Shown in pieces: positions 1-6,616 of a stretch of 16,119 bases of DNA. Under the pieces are notes generated by a model. It saw only the letters and a program-made list of their open reading frames with translations, had not been told where the DNA came from and ran no database searches. Both the position numbers and the translations under genes were made by a program. How positions within the stretch are numbered: position 1 is the first letter of the stretch; each line of letters opens with the position of its first letter. The stretch covers positions 1-16,119 of the forward strand of contig CATIYQ010000079.1 of the NCBI GenBank assembly GCA_949739465.1. The letters are read 5' to 3'. Source of the DNA: an uncultured Peptococcaceae bacterium. GTDB taxonomy: Bacteria > Bacillota > Dehalobacteriia > UBA4068 > JAAVYR01.

Positions 1-344
1 CCGCGCACTTGCTCAATATCCTGACGGGTTACCGGCTGGCGATAAGCGATAATTGCCAATGTTTCCAGGCTGGCTTTAGAGATTTGCTGGGTTTTGGGAC
101 GGTACAGCTTCTCAATATAGCTGTGATATTCCGACTTGGTAAGGAGCTGCCAGCCGCCGGCAATCTCCACCAAATTAACGGCTTTCGCCTCATAATCCTG
201 CTGAATATCCAACAATAACGCCGCCACCGTCTCGGCGTCGCTTTCGCAAATAACCGCCAGCTTGTCCACGGTAAGAGGTTCGTTAGAGACAAATAACAAC
301 GCTTCCATAATATTTTTCAGTTCCTGAGAAAACAGCACTGTCAC
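1..344 (-). CDS. scpB: Segregation and condensation protein B, N-terminal 114 codons (runs off left edge)
   Basis: ScpB is the winged-helix partner of ScpA and Smc in the SMC-kleisin condensin complex that compacts and segregates the chromosome. The start is a GTG at 344-342, preceded by a strong AAGGAGG. It overlaps the scpA stop by four bases (GTGA), so the two are translationally coupled. The frame stays open to base 1. The translation shows typical ScpB blocks: an early EALLFVSNEPLT segment, then EIAGGWQLLTK, then KASLETLAIIAYRQPVTR near the edge. The C-terminal part lies outside the window. The product call is secure from these motifs and from pairing with scpA; only the end is unknown. 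Confidence 0.93.
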   Translation of the reverse strand, partial: MTVLFSQELKNIMEALLFVSNEPLTVDKLAVICESDAETVAALLLDIQQDYEAKAVNLVEIAGGWQLLTKSEYHSYIEKLYRPKTQQISKASLETLAIIAYRQPVTRQDIEQVR

Positions 345-1090
345 TTGAGTTCCTCCTTACCATCAGCTAATTTGCTGTAAATATAAATTTCCTGATAATT
401 GCCGCTTTGCGCTACATCAATTTCCCACTGTTTTAACAGCTCCAACACGGCTAAAAACAGCACGATAACCTCCAGCTTACTGCTATCCCGGCGAATAAAA
501 GAAGTGAAGGTAACACCCTGAGGACTTCTTGCCAAGCCCGCCAGGATTTCTGCCACTTTATCACCAATGGTTACCTGTTCTTTGGCAATGGTATGAACAG
601 GAGGCTGGGCTGAAAATCTGCGGCAGATGTTGGCAAAGGCAAGCTGCAAATCGGCTAACTTCTTGCCTTCCAAAGGGTTTTCCGGTTCAAAAAGAGAAAG
701 GTACAGTTCTTCCATATCCGCTCGGGGATAGAGCAAATTTTGCCTCTGATTCCGCGCTTCTAAGAGATTTGCCATTTCTTTGAAATGCTTATATTCCAGC
801 AAATCCTGAACCAGTTGGCTTCTGGCGTCCAGCTCTAACCCATCGTCTTCATCTTTGGGCGTCTTAGGCAAGAGCATCTTCGCTTTGATTGCAAGCAGAT
901 TCGCCGCCATGACCAGAAACTCGCTGGCAATTTCCAAATCCAATTCCTGCATGGCAGTGAGATAGTCCAAATATTGCCGTGTGATTTCCGCAATGGGAAT
1001 ATCATAAATATTGACTTCATTTTTCTCGATTAAATGCAAGAGCAGGTCAAAAGGACCTTCAAACATTGCCAAGTTTAACTGATAATCCAT
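341..1090 (-). CDS. scpA: Segregation and condensation protein A (kleisin)
   Basis: ScpA is the kleisin subunit that bridges the Smc heads and binds ScpB. The 249-residue product has the family's usual length and opens with the characteristic FEGPFDLLLHLIEKNEVNIYD block. This is followed by EFLVMAANLLAIKAKMLLP, and a C-terminal winged-helix segment binds the Smc head. The ATG at 1090 lies one base after the trpS stop with no good ribosome binding site (only AAAGGA far upstream), so translation probably depends on reinitiation after trpS. Its stop overlaps the scpB start. The order trpS-scpA-scpB is common in Clostridia-like genomes (known from the family, not shown here). Confidence 0.96.
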   Translation of the reverse strand: MDYQLNLAMFEGPFDLLLHLIEKNEVNIYDIPIAEITRQYLDYLTAMQELDLEIASEFLVMAANLLAIKAKMLLPKTPKDEDDGLELDARSQLVQDLLEYKHFKEMANLLEARNQRQNLLYPRADMEELYLSLFEPENPLEGKKLADLQLAFANICRRFSAQPPVHTIAKEQVTIGDKVAEILAGLARSPQGVTFTSFIRRDSSKLEVIVLFLAVLELLKQWEIDVAQSGNYQEIYIYSKLADGKEELK

Positions 1091-1091
1091 A

Positions 1092-2078
1092 TTAAATATT
1101 CATTGCGTCCTTTACCATAGATAAGGTTTTGCCTGCTTCTTTTTTCGCCTTTTCCGCTCCGGCAGCTAAAATCTCTTTTACCAATTCCGGTTTTTCACTG
1201 TAATAAGCCCGTTTCTCACGAATGGGCGCAATAAACTCGTCAATTTTTGCTGCCAGCCGCTTTTTACAAGCCACACAACCGGTAGTCCCCGCTTTGCAGT
1301 TGGCGCATACATCCGCCGCTTCCTCTTGATTGTAGAAAGTATGATAGGTATAAACAGTGCATTTAGACGGGTCGCCGGGGTCGTCTTTATGAATCCGCCC
1401 CGGGTCTGTTACCATTTGTTTTACCTTGTCCATAATATCGGCAGTAGACGCATTAAGGGCAATATCGTTACCATAACTCTTGCTCATTTTCCGGTTGTCA
1501 ATGCCCGGGAGCAATTTAATTTTCGCCAACTTCGCCTGAGGCTCTACCAAAACATCCGTTTCATATAAGTGATTAAACCGCCGCACGATTTCCCGCGCCA
1601 GCTCTAAGTGAGGCAATTGGTCTTCCCCTACAGGAACATCTGTGGCGCGATAGACCAGAATGTCTGACGCCATCAGCACCGGATAACCTAAAAAGCCATA
1701 AGCGGCAATATCTTTGCCAGCCAAACCAAATTGATAAATCTGTTCCTTATAAGTAGGCACCCGCTCTAACCAAGAAATCGGCGTAATCATAGAGAGCAGC
1801 AAGTGCAGCTCTGCATGCTCCTTCACATGAGACTGGATAAAAATAGCGCTTTTTTCCGGGTCTAATCCCACGCTAAGCCAATCTAACGCCATACTGTGGA
1901 TATTTTCTTGTAATGCTTTCGTATTATCAAATCCGGTAGTCAGAGCGTGCCAATCTACAATGCCAAAAAAGCAATTATATTCTTCCTGCATTTTTACCCA
2001 GTTTTCTAACACACTGTAATGCCCCAGATGTAATTTCCCCGTAGGACGCATACCACTGAAGGTGTTTGGTTTTGTCAT
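1092..2078 (-). CDS. trpS: Tryptophan--tRNA ligase, putative [4Fe-4S] type
   Basis: This enzyme charges tRNA-Trp with tryptophan in the cytoplasm. The 328-residue class I synthetase has the HIGH-type motif TGKLHLGHY at residues 13-21 and KMSKS at 197-201, and the length is normal. Residues C240, C261, C268 and C271 are spaced C-x20-C-x6-C-x2-C, close to the C-x22-C-x6-C-x2-C pattern that holds a [4Fe-4S] cluster near the anticodon-binding region in Thermotoga maritima TrpRS; C258 is an extra cysteine. The ATG at 2078 has AGGAGGA about nine bases upstream. There is only a 65-base gap to the M50 gene, with a weak TACAAT box, so it is probably cotranscribed from upstream. No T-box leader is visible. 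Confidence 0.97.
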   Translation of the reverse strand: MTKPNTFSGMRPTGKLHLGHYSVLENWVKMQEEYNCFFGIVDWHALTTGFDNTKALQENIHSMALDWLSVGLDPEKSAIFIQSHVKEHAELHLLLSMITPISWLERVPTYKEQIYQFGLAGKDIAAYGFLGYPVLMASDILVYRATDVPVGEDQLPHLELAREIVRRFNHLYETDVLVEPQAKLAKIKLLPGIDNRKMSKSYGNDIALNASTADIMDKVKQMVTDPGRIHKDDPGDPSKCTVYTYHTFYNQEEAADVCANCKAGTTGCVACKKRLAAKIDEFIAPIREKRAYYSEKPELVKEILAAGAEKAKKEAGKTLSMVKDAMNI

Positions 2079-2143
2079 TTCTATGTTCCTCCTCTTATGC
2101 CATTATCCGAATAATTTATTGTATCATATTTTTATTGTTTTCA

Positions 2144-2785
2144 CTATTGCCAAAGATGCCCCATGCCCACCAAAATAAATTCCAAATGCATCAACGCGTC
2201 GGCAATGGGGACTAAAATCTTATCCGTCAAATCGGTTACAATCAAAATCAATAAAATCAACGGTCCGTATTGTTCAAAGCGATAGACGCCTTGGGCGAAG
2301 CTATCGCTGCCAAAGCCGGCCAATATTTTTGAACCATCCAAGGGCGGCACAGGCAATAGATTGAAAATGCCCAAATACAAATTTGTCGTCACCATCTGAC
2401 TGAAAAACTTCATGAGATATTCGCTGTCAACCCCGCCAAAAGCAATCCATTTCCAACCCCAAAGACTAAGATAAGAAAGGATAAAGTTCATCACAGGTCC
2501 AGCAAGTGCTACCAGCATCATAGCGCGCCGCCGATTCCCCTGAAAATAAAATGGATTGACCGGCACCGGCTTTGCCCAGCCAAAATTAGCGATTAAGAGC
2601 ATCAGCGTGCCGATAGGGTCTAAATGTTTGATTGGGTTTAAGGTAAGTCGACCTTGGTCTTTTGCCGTTGGGTCGCCTAGTTTATAAGCAATAAAACCGT
2701 GGGCAAGCTCGTGAAACGTCAGTGAGATTAAAATAACGGGAATCCCATATAACAGCCAGGTAGGGTCGTCAAACAATCTTGACAT
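2144..2785 (-). CDS. Site-2 protease family (M50) membrane metalloprotease
   Basis: This is a polytopic intramembrane zinc metalloprotease of 213 residues. It has the zinc-binding HELAH motif near residue 26 and the third ligand in NLLPVPPLDGSK near residues 142-153. It also has the family block around NPIKHLDPIGTLMLL and GWAKPVPVNP. It lacks a PDZ domain, so it belongs to the short YwhC/Rip-like group rather than RseP or SpoIVFB with CBS domains. Substrates of this group are mostly unknown. The ATG at 2785 is preceded by AAAGGGTG. It is the first gene of the group leading to trpS-scpA-scpB, an arrangement often seen in Clostridia-type genomes. A role in sporulation is not indicated. Confidence 0.92.
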   Translation of the reverse strand: MSRLFDDPTWLLYGIPVILISLTFHELAHGFIAYKLGDPTAKDQGRLTLNPIKHLDPIGTLMLLIANFGWAKPVPVNPFYFQGNRRRAMMLVALAGPVMNFILSYLSLWGWKWIAFGGVDSEYLMKFFSQMVTTNLYLGIFNLLPVPPLDGSKILAGFGSDSFAQGVYRFEQYGPLILLILIVTDLTDKILVPIADALMHLEFILVGMGHLWQ

Positions 2786-2826
2786 TTTATAACACCCTTT
2801 CTTTTTCTCGAAAAGTCTTTCTTATT

Positions 2827-2855
2827 ATCATACCAGATAACTTCCGCTTTGACTA
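2827..2855 (-). promoter_or_regulatory. Candidate SigA promoter of the M50-trpS-scpA-scpB group
   Basis: Read on the minus strand, TAGTCA (2855-2850), a 17-base spacer and TATGAT (2832-2827) give four and five matches to the -35 and -10 consensus. The site lies about 40 bases upstream of the M50 start and just after the spoIIR terminator. Confidence 0.45.
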
Positions 2856-2875
2856 TTGCTTTATAAGATTTTTGC

Positions 2876-2904
2876 AAAATAAAAAGAAGTCCCTTGGGAC
2901 TTCC
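2876..2904 (-). terminator. Intrinsic terminator after spoIIR
   Basis: On the minus strand GAAGTCC (2903-2897), loop CAAG, GGACTTC (2892-2886) is followed at once by TTTTTATTTT. It begins three bases after the spoIIR stop and separates the sporulation genes from the M50-trpS group. Confidence 0.8.
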
Positions 2905-2906
2905 CT

Positions 2907-3554
2907 TTACTTTTGTTCTTTTTTCTTTTTTGGGGAATCGTCTGCTTGATTAGATTGCTCCGCATTTTTCTCTTTCTCGCTAAAGATTTCATGGAGCTTG
3001 GATTTTACCACAATGCCGCTTTTTTCCTCCCCGGTGGACACTGCCACAGCGTCTTTCTCCACCCGATCGGGATTTTGAGCCACACTCCCCGCCCGGTCTA
3101 CAAAACACAAGGGCGGGAACAGCACACACCACCAGTTTTTCCCCTCGCCTTCTCCTAGCACCACCCGAAGGGCAGTATATTCCCCGCCAGGCAGAGCAAA
3201 TTCACCGTAACTTTTGGTAGGAAACTGAAACTCGCCCAGCTCCGCTTTGGCTGTGTAGTCAGTGTATTCTCCTAAAATACCATTAGCAATAGATTCAATA
3301 CGGGGCAAGTTTTCCCGGACGACTTGCTCCGCCTCTGCCGCGCTTTCCACACTACCTAAAGTATCTCCCATTTCTCGGATGATTTCATCCCGAATGAGGA
3401 GCTTTACCTGCTGGTCAAAAATATCGTCGCTATTGGCAATAATGTGCAGACGTATGAGTCCGTTATCAGAGAAAACCGTTTTTTCATATTGATAATAAGC
3501 CGTGCCAAACCAACCGACTGCCACCATTAAGCAGCAAATAAAAAATTTCTTCAT
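2907..3554 (-). CDS. spoIIR: Stage II sporulation protein R
   Basis: SpoIIR is made in the forespore and secreted into the intermembrane space, where it triggers SpoIIGA to cleave pro-sigma-E in the mother cell. The 215-residue product has an N-terminal signal or anchor segment (KKFFICCLMVAVGWFGTAYY). It then carries the family block LIRLHIIANSDDIFDQQVK and, later, NWWCVLFPPLCFVD. The tail after about residue 170 is charged and low in complexity. A start at 3554 is chosen over the upstream ATG at 3587, because GGGGGAG sits about ten bases before it and the signal sequence then lies at the N-terminus. It follows sigG by 25 bases on the same strand and is probably cotranscribed; I saw no convincing separate SigF promoter. 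Confidence 0.95.
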   Translation of the reverse strand: MKKFFICCLMVAVGWFGTAYYQYEKTVFSDNGLIRLHIIANSDDIFDQQVKLLIRDEIIREMGDTLGSVESAAEAEQVVRENLPRIESIANGILGEYTDYTAKAELGEFQFPTKSYGEFALPGGEYTALRVVLGEGEGKNWWCVLFPPLCFVDRAGSVAQNPDRVEKDAVAVSTGEEKSGIVVKSKLHEIFSEKEKNAEQSNQADDSPKKKKEQK

Positions 3555-3579
3555 AAGATTACACTCCCCCGTTTTCTGC

Positions 3580-4347
3580 CTAAACATATTTTTTTAGGCT
3601 GTACAGCGCGCCTTTTTCCAGCCGTGATACTTGAGCTTGAGAAATACCAATTTCCTCTGCCACTTCCATTTGGGTTTTCCCGGCAAAAAATCGCAGATTA
3701 ACAATTTTCCGCTCCCGCTCCGAGAGCTTACTAAGGGCTTCTTTGATGCTTAAATCCTGAAGCCAGTTGGCGTCGCTGTTTTTTTCATCGCCGATTTGGT
3801 CCATAACATAGATAGGGTCACCGCCGTCATTGTAAATCGGCTCAAATAAAGAGACAGGGTCTTGAATGGCTTCTAATGCTACCACAATATCTTCTAATGG
3901 TAAATCCATAGCTTTGGCAATTTCCGGAAGAGACGGCTCTCTGTCCAGCTTTGCCGCCAGCTCGTCTCGGACCTGCAATGCCTTATATGCCAAATCCCGC
4001 ATGGAACGACTGACGCGAATGTGATTGTTGTCCCTCAAATAACGGCGAATTTCTCCGATAATCATCGGTACGGCATAACTGGAAAATTTTACTTCATGGC
4101 TTAAATCAAAGTTATCCACGGCTTTAATCAGCCCCACGCAGCCAATCTGAAAAAGGTCGTCCATATTTTCCCCACGATTGCGAAAACGTTGCACCACACT
4201 GAGCACCAACCGTAAATTACCGCTGACGATAGTTTCCCTTGCAGCTTCATTGCCATCTCTCAACTCGCTAAAGAGTTGCCGCATTTCTTCGTGTTTCAAA
4301 ACAGGTAATTTGGAAGTATTGACACCGCATAAATCAACTTTTTGCAT
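3580..4347 (-). CDS. sigG: RNA polymerase sporulation sigma factor SigG
   Basis: SigG directs late forespore transcription (SASP, germination and DNA-protection genes). The N-terminus VDLCGVNTSKLPVLK is the SigG signature, which separates it from SigF. Region 2 spans about residues 41-110 (NLRLVLSVVQRF, DLFQIGCVGLIKAVDNFDLS, VKFSSYAVPMIIGEIRRYLRD). The QDPVSLFEPIYNDGGDPIYV block lies at 162-181. Region 4.2 has the helix-turn-helix TQMEVAEEIGISQAQVSRLEK at 225-245. At 255 residues the length is normal. A start at 4347 is chosen because AGGGGAGG lies seven bases upstream; the longer frame from 4386 has no such site. It is separated from sigE by a transporter on the other strand, unlike the usual contiguous spoIIGA-sigE-sigG. 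Confidence 0.97.
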   Translation of the reverse strand: MQKVDLCGVNTSKLPVLKHEEMRQLFSELRDGNEAARETIVSGNLRLVLSVVQRFRNRGENMDDLFQIGCVGLIKAVDNFDLSHEVKFSSYAVPMIIGEIRRYLRDNNHIRVSRSMRDLAYKALQVRDELAAKLDREPSLPEIAKAMDLPLEDIVVALEAIQDPVSLFEPIYNDGGDPIYVMDQIGDEKNSDANWLQDLSIKEALSKLSERERKIVNLRFFAGKTQMEVAEEIGISQAQVSRLEKGALYSLKKYV

Positions 4348-4429
4348 TCTTTTTCCTCCCCTGGTTTTGCAACCTTCTATTTGCATTATTGCCGCCGCAA
4401 AGATGAAATATACTGGAGAGAAAGGAAAG

Positions 4430-4457
4430 AAGTTTTGCCAAATCCTGACAAATATGC
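4430..4457 (-). promoter_or_regulatory. Possible SigF-type promoter of sigG
   Basis: On the minus strand GCATA (4457-4453) and GGCAAAACTT (4439-4430) each match the SigF -35 (GYATA) and -10 (GGHRANAHTW) consensus fully. The spacer is 13 bases rather than the usual 15, so the match is uncertain. The position, about 80 bases before the start codon, fits the known SigF control of sigG in Bacillus. Confidence 0.35.
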
Positions 4458-4489
4458 CTTAAAATCGGGGAAAAATAACAAATGAAAAA

Positions 4490-4536
4490 CAGATTTTCCG
4501 AGAATTTTTCGAGATTTTCCGAAAATCTGCTTTTTT
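4490..4536 (+). repeat. AGATTTTCCGA direct and inverted repeats upstream of the MFS promoter
   Basis: AGATTTTCCGA occurs at 4491-4501 and again at 4512-4522, exactly 21 bases (two helical turns) apart. GAAAATCT at 4521-4528 is the inverted copy, making a near palindrome 4512-4528 centred on C4520, and a nine-base outer stem CAGATTTTC (4490-4498) with GAAAATCTG (4521-4529). TTTTTT follows at 4531-4536. It could be an operator for the transporter or a terminator-like hairpin, but no plus-strand gene precedes it. Confidence 0.5.
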
Positions 4537-4540
4537 AGCG

Positions 4541-4570
4541 TTGCTTTTTCTATAGACTCTCCTATATAAT
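4541..4570 (+). promoter_or_regulatory. SigA-type promoter of the MFS transporter gene
   Basis: A perfect TATAAT at 4565-4570 lies 18 bases after TTGCTT at 4541-4546. It is followed, after a 5' leader of about 30 bases, by AAGGAGG at 4596-4602. Confidence 0.6.
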
Positions 4571-4606
4571 ATTGATTTACAAAGACAAAAAAATTAAGGA
4601 GGAGAT

Positions 4607-5818
4607 ATGATGAACAAAAAATGGTTTATTATCTTGGCAGCCGTAGGTATTCACATCTCAATTGGTTCTGTATACGCTTGGTCTGTATTCACCACCCCGA
4701 TTATGGAGTATTTCGGCTGTTCACTGGAAGCCGTTCAGTTCGCATTTAGTCTGGCTATTCTGTTCTTAGGCTTTTCTGCTTCTTACCTGGGTAAATATGT
4801 AGAAAAATACGGTTCTAAAAAAGCCGGACTTATCTCCACTTTTTGCTATACCGTTGGTTTATTGGGCACAGGTCTTGCCATCCAGATGAAAAGTATTCCC
4901 CTGCTTTATCTTTTCTATGGCGTTATCGGCGGCATCGGTTTGGGCGTGGGCTACATTACCCCTGTCAGCACCACGGTCAAATGGTTTCCTAATAACCGGG
5001 GTTTCGCCACTGGCTGCGCTATCATGGGTTTTGGCTTTGCAGCGTTCATTGCAAGTCCTGCTATTCAGAAGTTGATTGATACCATTCCACTGCCGCTGGT
5101 ACCGGTGATTCTCGCTGTGGTTTATTGTGTAATTATGCTAGCGTCTTCTCTCACCTTTTCCCTGCCACCGGTAGAAGAAGGCTCTCAGGAAAAAGCCATT
5201 ATGACCAGCGGCTATACGGCAAAAGAAGCGGTAAAAACCTGGCAATTCCCCGCTCTTTGGACGCTGTTCTTTATTAACATTTTCTGTGGTATCGCCATTG
5301 TATCTATCGCTTCGCCTATGGCACAAGAAATGGCAGGCATGACCGCAGTGCAGGCTGCCGCTATGGTAGCAATCGTCGGCTTATTTAACGGCGCAGGTCG
5401 GATTCTCTGGTCTTCTTTCTCCGACTTTTTCGGTAGAGCGAATACTTACATTTTATTCTTTGTCATTGAAATCATCGGGTACTATCTTTTGGTTTCTCTC
5501 ACTGGTAATGCATTTGTCGCTATGATTTATTTATTAGTTACCTGCTATGGCGGTGGGTTTTCCTGTATGCCGGCATACTTAAGCGATATTTTTGGCGTGA
5601 AACAGCTTAGTATGATTCATGGGCATATTTTGACAGCTTGGGGCATTGCCGGGTTATTCTCTCCCATGTTCATTGCCTACACCAAGGAAGCATTCGGCGG
5701 CTATACCGTAGCGCTCTATACCTTCACCGGTATGTTTGTTATTGCACTGGCGCTGTCTCTCCTCTTGCGGTTCAAATCCCGCTTCGACTATGCGCCCAAG
5801 AAAAAGAAAACAGCCTAA
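4607..5818 (+). CDS. OFA-family MFS transporter (oxalate/formate antiporter-like)
   Basis: This is an inner-membrane major facilitator transporter of 403 residues with about twelve hydrophobic helices. The N-terminus IHISIGSVYAWSVFTTPI, a motif-A-like loop GKYVEKYGSKKAG and the block GIGLGVGYITPVSTTVKWFP are typical of the oxalate/formate antiporter (OFA) group. Members of the group move small carboxylates, but the true substrate cannot be read from the sequence, and many annotated OxlT homologues are not oxalate carriers. Two adjacent ATGs (4607 and 4610) follow AAGGAGG; the second has slightly better spacing. It is the only gene on this strand within the spoIIGA-sigE/sigG-spoIIR region and has its own promoter and terminator, so it looks like an insertion into an older sporulation cluster. 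Its base use does not obviously differ from its neighbours. Confidence 0.9.
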   Translation: MMNKKWFIILAAVGIHISIGSVYAWSVFTTPIMEYFGCSLEAVQFAFSLAILFLGFSASYLGKYVEKYGSKKAGLISTFCYTVGLLGTGLAIQMKSIPLLYLFYGVIGGIGLGVGYITPVSTTVKWFPNNRGFATGCAIMGFGFAAFIASPAIQKLIDTIPLPLVPVILAVVYCVIMLASSLTFSLPPVEEGSQEKAIMTSGYTAKEAVKTWQFPALWTLFFINIFCGIAIVSIASPMAQEMAGMTAVQAAAMVAIVGLFNGAGRILWSSFSDFFGRANTYILFFVIEIIGYYLLVSLTGNAFVAMIYLLVTCYGGGFSCMPAYLSDIFGVKQLSMIHGHILTAWGIAGLFSPMFIAYTKEAFGGYTVALYTFTGMFVIALALSLLLRFKSRFDYAPKKKKTA

Positions 5819-5843
5819 AAAACAAACCATAAATCATAACATA

Positions 5844-5879
5844 AAAAATGGAATGAGTAGATTCACTCATTCCATTTTT
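5844..5879. terminator. Bidirectional terminator shared by MFS gene and sigE
   Basis: A perfect 15-base stem, AAAAATGGAATGAGT (5844-5858) and ACTCATTCCATTTTT (5865-5879), has a six-base loop. It has A- and T-runs at its ends, so it can work in both directions. The right arm contains the last four codons and stop of sigE, so coding and terminator overlap. Confidence 0.85.
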
Positions 5880-6616
5880 CTTATTTCTTTATGTAACCGC
5901 TTAATAATTCGTTTTTCTAAGCGGGAGATGTAAGACTGGGAAATACCTAAAAGCTCCGCTACCTCTTTCTGGGTTTTCTCTGTATAACCGTTTAACCCAA
6001 ACCGCAAAAACATAATCCGCTTTTCTCTGCCGTTAAGCTTTTCCATGGCCAAATTTAAGAGCTTTTTATCCACTTCTTCTTCAATCTCTTTGTAAATAAT
6101 ATCGCTGTCCGTCCCCAATACGTCGGAGAGCAGCAGCTCGTTACCGTCCCAATCCGTATTTAACGGCTCGTCAAAGGAAATCTCTGTCTTCAGCTTGTTA
6201 CTTCTCCGCAAATGCATCAATATTTCATTTTCGATACAACGGGAGGCATAGGTAGCCAGTTTGATTTTCTTTAAAGGGTCAAAGGTATTCACCGCTTTGA
6301 TTAAGCCAATGGTGCCGATAGAAATTAAATCCTCTACGCCCACGTTGGTGTTTTCAAATTTGCGAGCAATATACACCACCAACCGCAAGTTTCGCTCAAT
6401 GAGCGTTTCCCGCACCGTTTTATCTCCTTCGGCAAGTTTTCCCAAAAGAGCTTGTTCCTCTTCTGCAGAAAGGGGCGGCGGCAACGCTTCCCCACTGCCC
6501 ACATAATAGATACCACCAGGACGTGCCGTTTTTCTTCCAACGCGAAGATGCAAATACCAATTAACAAACAGCTGTTTCCAGCGACTTAATATTTTCTGAT
6601 ACCATTGCCACCTCAT
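5867..6616 (-). CDS. sigE: RNA polymerase sporulation sigma factor SigE (pro-sigma-E)
   Basis: SigE is the early mother-cell sigma factor, made as an inactive membrane-bound precursor that SpoIIGA cleaves. The cleavage-site region IYYVGSGEALPPPL is at residues 36-49, so the basic, aromatic-rich pro-sequence is about ten residues longer than the 27 removed in B. subtilis. Region 2 contains LIERNLRLVVYIARKFENT, EDLISIGTIGLIKAVNTF and KLATYASRCIENEILM. Region 4.2 carries TQKEVAELLGISQSYISRLEK. The ATG at 6616 overlaps the spoIIGA stop (ATGA) and follows AAGGGAGG by about ten bases, so protease and substrate are translationally coupled. The 3' end lies inside the shared terminator hairpin. Confidence 0.97.
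   Translation of the reverse strand: MRWQWYQKILSRWKQLFVNWYLHLRVGRKTARPGGIYYVGSGEALPPPLSAEEEQALLGKLAEGDKTVRETLIERNLRLVVYIARKFENTNVGVEDLISIGTIGLIKAVNTFDPLKKIKLATYASRCIENEILMHLRRSNKLKTEISFDEPLNTDWDGNELLLSDVLGTDSDIIYKEIEEEVDKKLLNLAMEKLNGREKRIMFLRFGLNGYTEKTQKEVAELLGISQSYISRLEKRIIKRLHKEIRKME

Noticed and set aside
2079..2143. T-box leader for trpS
   Set aside because: The gap is only 65 bases and contains no T-box motif or terminator/antiterminator pair.
3578..3599. Seven-base stem-loop at the sigG-spoIIR junction
   Set aside because: On the minus strand it has no T-run after it and most of it is sigG coding sequence, so a terminator is not supported.
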